The translations under genes were made by a program, and so were the position numbers. Source: Cannabis sativa (lineage: Eukaryota; Streptophyta; Magnoliopsida; Rosales; Cannabaceae). From it: a stretch of DNA of 64,000 nucleotides. Under the pieces are notes generated by a model. It made no database searches, had not been told where the DNA came from, and saw nothing but the letters and a program-made list of their open reading frames with translations. The stretch is from positions 51,718,406 through 51,782,405 of the forward strand of contig NC_083603.1 of assembly GCF_029168945.1 (NCBI RefSeq), written 5' to 3'. Each line of letters begins with the position of its first letter. The first letter of the stretch is position 1. This document shows positions 21,540 to 34,573 of the stretch, in pieces.

Positions 21540-23950
21540 ATAAATTTGTTTGTGTGTTATGTCCTATGTCGCTCGTTGTGATTTTAATATTACACTTACC
21601 AGCTATCAAAACTTTAATCTCATAATAAAGTTTTGATAATTGGATAAATATTGTGTTTGGTGTAATTAAATCGAAAATAGAAAAACAAAAGTTAGTGAAA
21701 TAACCTAATAATGAACATGAAATTAATGGTATATTTTATTAAATAATCTTATTTAGAAAAACATTGTGCTCTGATCTCAATGGAAAAACCACATTGCAAG
21801 TAATGAAGAGGAAAGGTTTAAGTTTTGGGCTTTAAGCTAATATGCAATCTTAGTTGGTCTCTACCCTTTATTATTGCTTTAGACTTTAGCATAAAAGCAG
21901 GTTCCCACTTCCCTCAATCAGTGAATGAGGACCCTAAACCAAACCCAAACAAGAAACTAATCCATCTATATAATTTTATATACATATCATAATCATATCC
22001 ATACATCACTTAAATGGAAAAGCTACCAGTACTATTTGCATCCCACCACATGTTAATATTCTTTTTTTATATATGAGCTTTGCTTTTTTCCAAATATATG
22101 GTTTATTTTTTTTCCCAAGGTGATCAGGATTGTGATCTTTCTTTAAAAATTGTATGTAAATTCAGCAGATTCCATTACCTGATTAACATATATTAGCATT
22201 AGCAAGTTTTCCAAGGTATTATTTAAAATGCAAATTCAGCATATTCCATTAACAACATGGAAGCTCTTACTTTCTCATAATTATTTAATACTTTGGTTCT
22301 CTTCTTGACTTAGTGTTCACCTTTTTTATAAGGATCACAAACAAATTTATTACATCATTGTCCATATATTTGTTTTTAGAAATTATCATCATATTTTATA
22401 TTAATAAATAAATGATGTGTGTATTGATGTGAAATAAGTGGAAAATGTATGAAATAAGACTACCCTTCTGGCCAAGGACAAAATCTACCAAGAAATTAGC
22501 TGTTGATGAATTCATTCATTCATTCATCCCCTTCCTACCAAGATTACATTAGGGTCTTTTAAAAAAGTATTTTGTACCCATGTCATAATTGTCCTTTTCT
22601 TTCTTTTTATTTTAAACCAAACAGTGAAACCAGTAGTCATGACTCATGTGTTGAAAACTTGAAAACGACCACTCTCTACAGATGAAGATCGGATACGGAA
22701 GAATGCCAAGATTCGAGTCAATTAATCTTCTTATCTAAGAAAGTAAAGAATAGATTTTTTTTTTTTCCTTTATTTTTTTCTTAAAAAGAAATTGACTAGG
22801 TGAGTCTCTTCTCTTCTTTAGTGTAATTCTTGCCTGTGTTTTATTTCATGACGCGTTTCAGGGCAAACAACTAGTCAAATTTTGACCATTCATTCAAGTT
22901 ACTGAATCATCATCATACTGTTATAGAGTGGACTCGGAATTTTTACGACATACTCAGACAACGTCGTACTTTCCTGTCGTGAATCACGACCCAAATTATT
23001 TAGACCTAAAACACATGAGCCATTTGGTGCTTTCATACGTAAACAGAAACAATAGTGAAATTTCCTTAGCTTTATCAGCCCACGACTGGAGACAGTCATA
23101 TTATATTTATTGTATATATAATTTATAATGATGATGATGGTGACGATCACGATAATGAACCAAACCGATAACTAATCAAAAAATCCCAAGAACTAGGCTA
23201 AAGCATATAGCCTAACTTAATTAACAAAGAAAATACCACGAGCTCTAATTAAAATATACAAATTGCTTGCTTGCGTAGTGGTCATAACATGGCTTTACCA
23301 ACTAAAAATAAATTGTTTAATTGTTAAACACCTAATTGGGCAAATTTTATTTCACGATACCAAAAGGAATCCAATATTTTCTTCTTAAGAAACCAATTAG
23401 GGGCAGCAATATATATTATATAGAGAACTTTTTTTTTCTTTATATATATATAATACTGTGCTTAACAGAGCCAGACCATTCAATACAAGCATATTTAAAT
23501 AGATAGAGAGGGGCCACTCTGAATCTGAACCACATCAGAATCTCATCTTTACTGGATATTTTTACTTGTAAAGCTATGAAAGCCACTAGTGAATTTTAAG
23601 AGTTTGAACCCACCAAGTTGTGATAAATGGACAGTACCAGTAGGGAAAAGACCTGTTATTTTCAGTTAATTTTATTTTTTTTTTCTTCTATCAGCTACCA
23701 CAACATAAACAGCCAAATCAAACAAAAAGCGAATCTAAACACAGCTAGCACAAAACACCAAGAACAGGACATAAACATTATCTTGAGTCTGTACAATGAA
23801 CAACCAGGATCAAATTAAGTAACCTACTTTAATTAATTTACCTCTTTTTTTTTTTTTAAATGATTCTCTCTAAACCCAATTTGTCATTTCTGGAATAAAA
23901 ATATATAATAACCTCTTTTAACTCATATGACTGAGTTAATTTCCAGCAAC
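21540..23950. other. Intergenic, no gene recognised
   Basis: AT-rich spacer with short poly-T runs (22757-22768, 23428-23436, 23844-23856) and TA-rich bits. It includes the 3' flank of the minus-strand MYB gene immediately below 23955. Short open frames here have no protein-like composition. Confidence 0.5.
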
Positions 23951-23954
23951 TTTC

Positions 23955-25721
23955 TCAAGCAACAGTGATGAAGCTATCACCATTGGCGAAACTTGACATC
24001 GATTGGAAAGCCGAATACCTAGCTGCCGATGAGGATGATGGTGTTTCCCTAGGATTCGTTGTTGGCAATGCTAGTTTAAGAGAAAGAGGTGATGGGTCTA
24101 CAGCTGATTTCAGATTCAAATTAAAATCAGCTATAGTTGTACCATGAGGGATGGAATGCAACGCTATTGGGCGGACGAGCTTAGGATGAGCTGTGGTGTT
24201 GGTGCTGTTGTTAATCTCTGGATGTGTCTGGCCTAATGACAGATTTTCAATTGGAGAGGGTGAAACGGTAGTATGCAGAGAGAACCTCCCACTAGGATTG
24301 AAAGGCTCAGGATTCAGTGGTGGTAATGGATGAGAAAGTGAGTGACAAGCATTATCTTGATTATGGTATTGCTCTTCTTCCATTGGAATTGCCGTTACCT
24401 AATACAAAATAAATAAAAGAAAAATATGTAAGGATGAATTTCTTTTGATATTTTTCTTGTCCTCTAATTTCTCTTTGGTTGTTGAGAAAATAAGGCAAGT
24501 GCAAAGAAAAGTTACGATTTTTTTTTTGACAAAAAAAATATTAGATGCTTTGCTCAACAAAAGCTAAATCTATTAATTATTAAAAAAAATAACTTATATT
24601 TAAATCCATCTGACTGATTTTTATTCGGATATTTCCTAAAAATGCCAAAAACATACAACAACAGATATTCAAATTCGAAAAAAAGAAATCGACAATAAAA
24701 ATCCAATTACTTTGTTACTTGATTTAGTTATGATCTGTTTATATCAGAGAAAGGAAAGTAAAAGCAAAATATGCCAAAATAATATGTATCTAAAAACATA
24801 AAATAAAATTCAACACAGAATCAGCATTTTTTTCCTAATATTAATATTTCCATTATCCCTATGGAAAAAATACATATACATTTTAATCATCCCCAGTTGA
24901 ACATTTTCATTGTGGCTTGAAAATAGTAATTAATATAGAAAAAACAGGCTAAGAGGGTTGAATAATTACCGTATCGGTGGTGATATCGAAGAGGCTAGAT
25001 CTACGGCGTCGGCGATTATGATTGGTCCGGCGAAGAAAATATTTCTGAGCATGGCTAGCAACCTGCGTAGGGGTTCGACTCTTCACGAAGTTCCTGGATA
25101 TTCCTCGCCAATCTCCTTTCCCAACCTTCTGTAATCCAAGCAAGAACAGCTTGTGTTCTTCTTCCGTCCATGGAACACCTATTTCATCGTTCCAAAAAAA
25201 ACTTCAATCGCTTATTCTTTCGAGAATAATAAATACTGAAAATATAATTTTCTTCTCAATTAGAAAAATAGACATGCACAGCCTAAAACTATACAGATTA
25301 ATCCAGCAGATTAAAATCATTCCCAATAAATTAACCAGTGATTAAATTAATATTCCACAAAAAAGTCTTCGAGAATCAATTATATCTCAATAAATTGGAG
25401 ATTAAACGACATTAAGATCTGAGACTGACCTCGCTTGCGCTCACGCTCACGGTTCCCGCCGGAGTTGTGGACGACGTCGTTATCGGAGGCATAACCTGGA
25501 CCGCCGTCGTCTTTTCCGGCGTTATTGTTGTTGTTGGCCGCAACAGTAGCGGCGGCGGCAACCTCTTGAGGCTGTTCGTACTGAGAGAGATTGTTCAAAC
25601 TCACACTCTTCCTCATGGAGTCAACAACTACACGTACGCCAAACAGCATGAACTCGCCGACGCCGGAATCATCAGGAACGGCCGCGGAGGATGAGTCGTT
25701 GGAGGAGGTCGGAAATGACAT
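23955..25721 (-). CDS. MYB-related (1R, SHAQKYF-class) transcription factor, 3 exons, 314 aa
   Basis: A single-repeat MYB transcription factor, nuclear, of the group binding I-box-like (GATAA) sites. Exons: 25721-25430, 25178-24970, 24398-23955; introns begin GTCAGT and GTAATT and both end in TAG. Exon lengths (292, 209, 444) keep one frame of 315 codons including the stop. The N-terminus has [11 protein letters not shown] and [10 protein letters not shown], typical of close relatives of Arabidopsis At1g19000/At1g70000 (MYBD/MYB1R1 type), then an Asn/Ala-rich linker. RERKRG leads across intron 1 into [20 protein letters not shown], then [16 protein letters not shown] with the diagnostic SHAQKYF. 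The tail carries LSLKLALP, an L-x-L-x-L EAR-type repression motif. A TATA box lies about 140 bases upstream of the ATG. No breaks; the best-supported host gene here. Confidence 0.93.
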
Positions 25722-25856
25722 CTTCGAGGGAATCGGCGATGATCTCCAGGGCCGTACGATCGGAGAAGAGAGAGAAAGAAGGAAAAAAGAAAATAAACCA
25801 CGCGCGTGCTTTACACCACTGTGGAATGAAGAGGGTGAGAGGTTTGGTGGGAGTAG

Positions 25857-25864
25857 TATTTATA
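25857..25864 (-). promoter_or_regulatory. TATA box of the MYB gene
   Basis: TATAAATA on the minus strand, 136-143 bases upstream of the start codon, leaving a plausible 5' UTR of about 100 bases that contains a GA-rich stretch. An ACGTG core at 25909-25913 lies about 45 bases further upstream, a G-box/ABRE-like word that could give light or ABA responsiveness (inference). Confidence 0.6.
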
Positions 25865-25979
25865 CGGAGAGAAGAAATGGGTTGAGGAGGTTATTGTCCG
25901 AAGATGATACGTGTCAATTAATCATTGGTCAATCGGTTTCTATTTTGTATTTCGTGCTGTCTATTTAATATTTATAATA

Positions 25980-26266
25980 AAATAAAATAAAATCTCTCTC
26001 ATGTTCAATTACTCTCAAATCAATTACTATTTAATTGGATTTTTTCCATCGGATTTTCCTGCTGTCCCTTTTTACACAAAACAAAATTGAAAAAACAAAA
26101 CAATAAAAATATTTCCATAAAACAAATTATTTCCTTTCGTTTCTCATTCTTAGAAACTTTTTGTTACTTAATTATGGAGCTGTTAAATAATTTTGAGATT
26201 TAAATTTAAGGTAAAAAAAGGGTAATGCATACTTGAACTATAGTTAAATAAATATAAGTTTCTTTG

Positions 26267-26297
<31 letters not shown>

Positions 26298-27223
26298 GGT
26301 AAGAAGTTTCTTTGAGGTTGTTTAGTGGAATAAGTTGATTGGGAAAATTATATATTTGGTTCTATATAATAAAAAATATATACGTGGATGATTATATTTA
26401 GATCTATAGCATAGGTAGCTAGGTAGAGTCATTAACTTGGAAATAAGGAATAAAGTTAGCACATGATTGTGCAATGTGACAAAATGAAAGGCGTTATATA
26501 ACCATAAATTTTCTTATGTATTGTATAGCCACATTGTGATAGGCACCTCATATTATCAAATTATGTACCATGTTAGAGTTAAGTATATTCTTCTTGAAAA
26601 TTCATAATGAAGTTTGACCATATATATTATAGGACAATTGGACCCTTTTTTTTTCTTTTTTTTTTAGGGGCAAATGACAATTGATTTGATATCTTAAATT
26701 AAATGGTTGGTTAGCTAGCTAAGAAAAGAAAAGAGTAGTTGGAATCAACAAATCTCTCTATCTTTAATGTTTAATAAAAATACTTCAATTTGAGGATAAA
26801 ACGCACACAATTGTGAATGTTATGACAAATCCATGCCATTTTCATTTATTATGGGTATTGGATGATTAGATAGTTCTTTTGATAAGTGTATTATATGCCA
26901 TTTAATTATGTTGCTATTTGTTTTATCCATTTATGGTATAAAAATTTCATTATCTTTTCATATTCATATAAATGAGATAACATGTTATTAATGCAATTTG
27001 TCAACTATCTCTTATTTTTATTTTAAGGAAATGATAGTAAATGGTTCCAAAACTTGTAAAAAAAATAGCTTTTTTAAATTATTTATTATTTTTATAGTCT
27101 TTTGTCACATAAATATAATTATATTTTTTTCATATTTTTTTTTTTTTAGAATTAGAAGTAAATTATTTAAAAATTATGATATGTTTATATTAGTTTGGTT
27201 AATATTTTTTTTATTTGAAATTT
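25980..27223. other. Intergenic, AT-rich, upstream of the MYB gene
   Basis: No gene is visible. It contains a 30-base poly-T run at 26269-26297, flanked on both sides by the words AGTTTCTTTGAGGTT, a short direct duplication around the homopolymer. Confidence 0.5.
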
Positions 27224-28303
27224 ATGTCAATTTTTTGTTTAATTTTTTATGAGTTATTGTGGGTTGTTGCTATATAAATTGTGTTGTTCATTATATTTTT
27301 GTTTTGTTATATGGTATAATATTATTCTTAGATGATATTTTTTTTTTTATTTTACTATGTATAATAGTGGTATATAATTTTGTTACTATATACAAATATT
27401 TTAATGTATGTATATAATTTTATTGGTATGTTACATATATTTAATTATTATTATTATATATTTTAGTTGAATGATATATTATTTATTTTAAATAATATTT
27501 AGTTAGTTTATATTTTATTATATATAATGATGATATATAATTTTGTTGTCATGGTATATATATTTTAATTGTGGTATATAATTTAGTTAGTATAGTGTAC
27601 ACATATATAGTAATATATATTTTATTATTATTATTGTCAGTATATATATATATTTTGGTGAATGATATATGTATTTTTTGTTATACATATATTATTTTTT
27701 TTTAAAATAATATTAAATTTTATTTTTTTATTATACTTTTGTTGACATGATATTTAATTTTATTAGCATTCTATATATTTTTATTTTTATTTATTGTTGT
27801 TATATATAATTTTATTGTAAGGTATATATTTTTTGTTATATGATATACAAATTTTATTGTATTATATATCATATTTTTAATCATCCATGTTTAGTTTTTA
27901 TTTTATTATATATAAATGTGATATATAATTTTGTAAGTATGGTATAATTATTTTATGGTTGTATATAATTTTGTTAATATGGTATATATAATTTTTTAAT
28001 GATATTATATTATTTTATTTTATTTTTTATTGTAGGTATATATGTTTTGTTGTATGGTATATGGTTTTTGTTGTCTATAGTATTTCATTTATTTAAGATG
28101 ATATTTAGTTTTTTTTATTATTATACATAAATTTTTTTGGTATGTATACATATTTTAATAGTGGTATATATAATTTTATTAGAATGATATATGTATTTTT
28201 TTGAGTATTACTTTAGTATTTTTATAATTTCTTTGTGGTATATAATTTTATTACTACAGTATATTAATTTTTAGTAATATGATATATCAAATACTGTTGT
28301 ATA
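27224..28303. repeat. AT-rich dispersed repeat, copy 1
   Basis: About 1.1 kb made of degenerate units such as GGTATATAATTTTGTT and TTTTATTATATATAA. It starts ATGTCAATTTTTT and shares a collinear, diverged counterpart at 62628-63670 in the same orientation. It is cut off at 28303 by the start of a copia LTR. No coding capacity. Confidence 0.7.
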
Positions 28304-29035
28304 TGTTGGGTTTTGTGTCCTAAATAAAACTCATTTCAATATAATCAGATTTACTAATTAATAAAACATCAGAGATCATTTTATGTTGCATGGTTCACAT
28401 GATTTATTTCATGATTTTATACTCTTAATGTATAATTTTATTAAATCCAAAACATATATTTATTCATGATTATAGTGTTATCAACACAGTGGAATATAAT
28501 CATGATTATATTTTTAAAAGTTTAAGTCCTATGATTAGTCAGTACGCTGGATTTAGATTGACATGATAATCAGCGATAAGGTATACTTACACTTGGATAA
28601 GTGTTGTGTCTTTTCCACGACATTGCAAAGTATGATAGTATCAGATGTATGGAGTATACATCACATTGGACCGATATTGAACTTGAATAAGATATCATAA
28701 ACTTACCGTTATGTCTTTCTAAGTCAATATCACTGGTTGATCTTAGATCTATAGATCTTAATCTTGAGATGGTTAGATTCGATCTTAATGTATTATTTAT
28801 GTTCTTCAATGTGTTCGTTAAAGTCGACCAATTGAATCTTCTCGTGACATACAAATTAAGGATATGGTAGTTCAATTGAGTGGGAGCACTAATCATAGAT
28901 ATGGAATCTATAGCATCTATAAGTATTTAGAAGTGAAACGATAATTTCTTTTGAGCTTGGCTTTAATAGAGATAAATGATTGAGGCCTCATTTTAGCAAT
29001 TATATTAGTTTACTAAAATATCATTTATAGGTAGT
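28304..29035 (+). mobile_element. copia LTR fragment, plus orientation
   Basis: Begins TGTTGGGTTTTGTGTCCTAA, the start of the same LTR family seen in reverse at 29888 and 40309. Internal words such as GGAGTATACATCACATTGGA, ACCGATATTGAACTTG and CTTACCGTT are reverse complements of matching sequence in those LTRs. More diverged than the two minus-strand copies are from one another, so it is an older insertion. The 3' end of the LTR is lost near 29035. Confidence 0.7.
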
Positions 29036-29204
29036 GTTATACCCAAAATTCAACTGTACTCCAGAAGCTAACACATGTCCAACAGAAGAAATATGAATCA
29101 ATTCTAAGAATATAATAATATTACATCAATAATTGCATATTAAATAACTCGCTATTCAGTACATAGAGGTTTGATAGATAAATATTCAAAACTCATTGAC
29201 TATA

Positions 29205-29888
29205 TAGTCACTGAAACAAGAGCTCATCCATTTACTTCTATTTAACTAAGCTTGAAGGGAATCATCACTTTACTTCTATACACCAGTAGAAGCTATAGAT
29301 TCCATATTTATGTTCAGCACTCCCCCTCAGTTATGCTATCATGTTCCCAAAATATACGTATCACCCTGACCCAAAAGTAGGCTTAACTAATAAATCAAAT
29401 AACATGAATAGCACTCCTGAGATTGAGCCTAAGCATATCAAGATTTAGATTCTCTTAATCTAAGATCAACTTCTGATATTGACTTGAAAAGATACAACGG
29501 TAAGTTTATAATATCTTTGACCTAAGTTCAATATCGGTCCAGTCCAATGTATACTCCATACATTCGAAACTAGTATACTTTACCAATGTCCTGGAAAGAA
29601 CATAACACTTACTCCAAGTGTAAGCATACTTCATCGCTGATTATCACATCAGTGTAAATCCAAAACACTGATGAACAGGGACCAAATCTTTTGAATCATA
29701 TAATCACAATCACATTCCACTGTATTGATAATACTGTAATTGTGAATAACTATATATTCTGGATTTAACTGATTTTGTGCATATATATATTAAACCATAA
29801 ACATGTAACATACATAAATCACTTCAAGATTCTAAGTTGATAACTAATCAGATTGTAATGGGTTTTATTTAGGGCACAAAACCCAACA
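29205..29888 (-). mobile_element. copia 3' LTR, truncated, minus orientation
   Basis: The high-coordinate end is TGTTGGGTTTTGTGCCC read on the minus strand. From here to about 29205 it matches the 5' LTR at 37296-37670 plus 39990-40309 closely, with a few substitutions. The remaining 1.2 kb of the LTR is missing; a different sequence starts at about 29200. The break, not a regular end, explains why no target duplication is found for the element. Confidence 0.8.
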
Positions 29889-29906
29889 AACTCCCACTTG
29901 CACTAA
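29889..29906 (-). promoter_or_regulatory. Polypurine tract of the copia element
   Basis: On the minus strand AGTGCAAGTGGGAGTTTG immediately precedes the 3' LTR. A purine-rich run here is where plus-strand DNA synthesis starts in LTR retrotransposons. Confidence 0.6.
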
Positions 29907-31690
29907 CATAAAACAGGTTGTGCATTGCAATCAATCTTTTGCCTCGATTCTCTGATCAAGTGTAGTATATTTGAATCCACCCATATTTCTGGAACCAGGT
30001 TCATAAAACTTATGAAACATCCTTAACTATATGCTTTACTCATCAATGGATACTGAAATCCTTACTGCCCATTAAGTACATCTGAACAAACAGGAGACAT
30101 ATCTCTCAAATTTTAAAATTTGGAATTGAGATAATGCAGTGTAGAATTTTCTTCAGTAAAATAACTTTCTGGTAATTTCGAATTTACAAAGTTATATCTT
30201 CTCTGATGAAGCTTGAATTATTATAGATGGGTTTTTACACTCTTCTACAATGATTCCTCCACCCCCAGAGTAACCACCATCTCAAAATTCTTTATGACTC
30301 GGTGTGGATATTAGGAACACTAAAGCATAGTTCCTTCTAACATATAGGTCACTTTTATAAATCTTTCTTGACTGTCCCCTAATGTTCCCATTTGATTACA
30401 TCTCAGATAGCTCCCACTCAATAGCAGATGTCTGGTTAGAAACTTTTAACCTTTTACTATTGTTTTGAGGGATCATCTCATTGTGACTTATTATCTTAAT
30501 CTGAAACTGTAAGTTTCTCTAAGACTAAGTCAACAACATAGCAGTCTAGTATTTGAAGTGTAAAATACTTGCTAGAGATTAAGCAATCAAATCAAGATAC
30601 CATAAAAATGTTATGAGGATTAGAAATCTTGACTCAAGTCATTCGAATAGACTATGCAAGAATTCTTCTATCTTATTCTCATAATTTTGATAAGTTATTT
30701 CTATCCATGTGAATGGTTAGATTTGTTTTATCAGAGGTGTCCTTAAGTTCCTATCACAAATATCAACCAAACGAAGATGGGTAAAGAATTTTAATATTCT
30801 CCCACTCAACTAAGGTAATGTGATACATTATCAAAGAACTTTAATGATATCATTAACTATTACAACAGTAAATCTAAACTGGAAGATATAATCAAGATCA
30901 AGGATTTATTCTGATAATAGCTAATTTATTATATTATTTCCATGTTTAAAATTATGTGTCACAAAGAGTACTGTGGAATAAAGTCTACCCCTAAGTTTAT
31001 AGAGATTATGATCCACCCCTAAAGGTTGTAAAGATCATGATTCCCTAAGTGTGATAGAGAATATGTGGAGTTGAATATAATCCAGAGTTCATTAGATATA
31101 AAAGATCATTGAACTGCATATTATTCTTAACTTTCCTCCACCCCTATCAGATCAAAAGATCTTTTTATTAAACAAATTCTCAATAATTGTTTTAGAATTA
31201 ACAATTATTCATAAACATAGAAATAATCTCTAGTGTTTATGTAGTAATAACTCTGTAAGAAGTTTAAATAACTATAGAATTTGTATCAATAATAAAAACA
31301 CATACACATATACAAATATAATAAATATAACAGTTGGTAATAGATTTATAAGATAAAGTACTGAAGCTCAACTCATAAATTGCAATTAAAAATAAATTTT
31401 ATTATAAACCCAAAAAAAAGAAATTGTTTGTAATATTATGAGAACCAAACAGGGAATAAAATCCCAAACTTGAAATCCAAATTGTTTGAAAAATTAAACA
31501 ATTAATTCAAAAATAAAATGAGCTTCTTCTTTATCATAGACGACCTCTATCCACCATCCAGCTTTCAGATCTAACTCGTTAAGATAGCATCCGAGTTTAA
31601 GAAGCTTGAGCTATAAGAAGAATAACAAACAAGGTTAGTAGTCCAGAATTAATAATCCAAAAGGATAATAATTCACTAAAACACATCCGT

Positions 31691-32557
31691 TTATAAAGAA
31701 ATACCTTGTTTCTTTGCAAGAAGCTTAGGACATTGGGATTTCCAATGGCCTTTCTCATTGCAGTAGAAACATTTTCCTTTTGGTGTATCACCAGAAGCTC
31801 CAGCCTTTTTGGTCTTAGCTACTTTCGCAACTTGGGCTCGCTTCTTGGCATTTTTCCACTTCTTCTTCTTATTGGATTTGGAAGTAGAAGCAACGTGTGC
31901 CTCAGGATTACTCGTCTTATTACCATTTCCAGAATTCTGAGGTTTATTCCCTCTTTTCTTGGGACCTCCAATCAAATTTTCATATGTCTGAAGGTTGTTG
32001 ACTAACGTATGAAAGTCTTGTTCCTTCTTATTTATGACATAATTTGATGTGTAGGGCAGAAAATCTGGAGTCAAACTATTCAAGATGAGACTCACTTGAG
32101 TAGTCTGATCCATTTCAGCACCATGATTCTGGGCTTCCTGGAAATAACTAGCCATCTGGAGTAGGTGATCACTCACATTCTGATGGGGTTCCATCCGTGC
32201 GTTGATGAATTTCTTAGTCGCGTCAAAGCGAGACTGGATAGATGCCATACCGAATAGCTCAGTTTACTGCGTCATGATTTCTGCAGCCGTGACAGTGTTT
32301 ACAAACCTTGTTTTCAAGGTGTCAACCATGCTGGAAAGCATGAAGTATCGAGCTTTATTGTTAGCATTCTGCCAACGCTCGAACTTCTCTTTCACAGCTT
32401 TGGTTGCATTGTCACCTGGCTGCTCAGGGGACGACTCAGTCAACACAAACGAGGCACTTTCACCTATGAGAGCAATATTAATGTTCTCTCTCCATTTTGG
32501 GAAGTTAGCTCCATTTAGCTTATTTTCAGTCAATAGTGATAACATGGGATTTGACAT
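31691..32557 (-). pseudogene. copia gag with CCHC knuckle, one nonsense codon
   Basis: Gag forms the retrotransposon particle and binds its RNA. The frame starts MSNPMLSLLTENKLNGANFP and runs through an UBN2/Gag-like region (FERWQNANNKARYFMLSSM; then VSLILNSLTPDFLPYTSNYV; LQTYENLIGG) to a Lys-rich linker and CFYCNEKGHWKSQC, a perfect C-x2-C-x4-H-x4-C. A single TAA at 32264-32266 interrupts it; everything after is in the same frame. Shortly after the gag end, in another frame, WIINSG corresponds to the protease site WIIDSG, with the catalytic Asp changed to Asn. Then homology to pol ends. Confidence 0.85.
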
Positions 32558-34557
32558 TGCAATTCAGGATACTACAAGATAATAAATAGATATCAATTAT
32601 GGTTTAAACAAAATCTTATTCAGAAATTATTAGCACATAGCAAGTAGGAATGACTAGAGAAAATACTAAAAAATACAATCCTAAATAATTTCCAAGGTTT
32701 TCAACAAACTGATATCAGTGTCCCGTTTAGGCGAGAGTCAAAGCTATCATCCATTGAATAGAGTTGTCAGCTCATCTAAAATGACAAACATTCTAGCAAC
32801 CTTTTATTCGATCGAAAAGAGAATCCGACGTTGTCCCGTTTAGGCGAGAGTCAAGGTCATTCCTATTTCATGAGCTTCCACCATTATTTCATACGTTTGT
32901 AAGTCTTTTACAGTAGCCACCATTAGGGTGATCAATACTAATATAAATAACTTACAAATATACTTATCTTTCGAGATTAAACGGCGCTAACTTGCTAATG
33001 AACGTTCCTCCATTAGGGAGGATTACTCACTAAAACAATAGCTATGTAAAACCAACAATGGAGATCGAATATCTTAATAATAATAAAACCCATTATTTAA
33101 AATGTATTTTCTTCTATTATTTATTTATTTTAAATCTATATATATTTATTAAATTTTAAATTTAGAATAAAACTCTAAATAAAATTTAATTTAATATTTA
33201 TAAAATTAAACTTAGATGGTTAAGAAAATAAAATGAATTATTTCCATCTTAGTATTAATTTTCTAACAAATATTAAGAAAATTACTTAATTTAAGTTGTA
33301 TTAATTTAAATTAATTTGTAACTCAAATTAAAATTTTCTACAAATATATATATATTGTATTTCCAAAAATATATAATTTTCGAAATACATTAAAATAAAT
33401 CAAACTTTATTAGAAAAAATACTTCAAGCGAAAATACTATCCATCTAGATTTTCTTGACTAATTAATTCAATTTCTAATAATATATTTTAGTTCCTTTAT
33501 TTTAAATTAATCATTAAATGAAAAGATCATTGATTTAAGTTGATTCCAAATTAATTAAAATAATTAATTTACAAATTTAATCTATCTTTCAAGATAAATT
33601 CAAAATCATCTTGCATAATCAAATGCAATTTCGAAAAATGATTAATAAAATAAATAAAATATATTTTGAAAATTATTCAAATTTAAGTTGTTATGAAAAT
33701 ATCCAACTTAAAATAATTTTCTATTTAATTAAATATCATGAAAATAACAATATTTAAGTATCATTATGAAAATCAACTTAGATATTTAATTTTCAATTTA
33801 ATTAAATGTATTAAATTCAGGAAATAAATAATTAAGTGTAGAGAAGGCTTAATTATTAATTTCCAATTTAATACAAGGAAAAATATTTTTAATTGAATTG
33901 TACCAAAATTAATTATTAAACAATTAATTTCACAATCAATAATATTTTCCTATATTAGAAATAATAATTAGTATAGAAATAACTATCTAGAAAATATCTC
34001 AATTTAACTAAGTATCTTTTCAAGATTTGGAAAATATCTGATTTAAGTTATTATAGAAAGAATCTATAATTTACAACTTAAAATTTTCCAAATAAAATTT
34101 AATTAAATATCAAAATTAGGTGGTAACTACCTAATTTAAAGATATTCCATTTTAAGTTTAAAACCAACTTAAAAAATATCTTTTAAGAATCTTCAATAAC
34201 TAATTCCTAGAATTCCTCAACTTAATATTATATTCAAAAGATATTCAAATTTAAGTTAATAAGGAAAATTAGTAATAACTAATTCATAACTTAAATAGGA
34301 ATATTTAATGAAATACTAAAAGTAAGTTTCAGAAAAAATCTAGTTAGTTAAAATTCTTTATTTAATTAAATACAAGAAAAATACAAATAGTTTATCTAGA
34401 AAATAATATTCTACAAACTATGTTTTTCTTAAATTAATTTTGAAGAAATTAATTATGTTGCTATTCAATTTTATTAGGTCAAACTAGTTTAATTAACCTA
34501 GTACAGTTATCCAAATCAGGCAAATGGGCCTTCACAATTGGGATTGCTCATGTGTGT

Positions 34558-34573
34558 GGGGGGGGGGGGGGGG
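34558..34573. repeat. Poly-G run
   Basis: Sixteen or so consecutive G residues in the copia leader; exact length is uncertain because homopolymers are hard to sequence. Confidence 0.85.

Noticed and set aside
25467..25968. Plus-strand frames opposite MYB exon 1
   Set aside because: Antisense shadows of the MYB coding sequence and its 5' UTR.
26998..27252. 84-codon Phe/Ile-rich frame
   Set aside because: AT-rich low-complexity DNA at the start of a dispersed repeat; no motif.
28570..28896. 108-codon frame on the minus strand
   Set aside because: Lies antisense in a copia LTR fragment.
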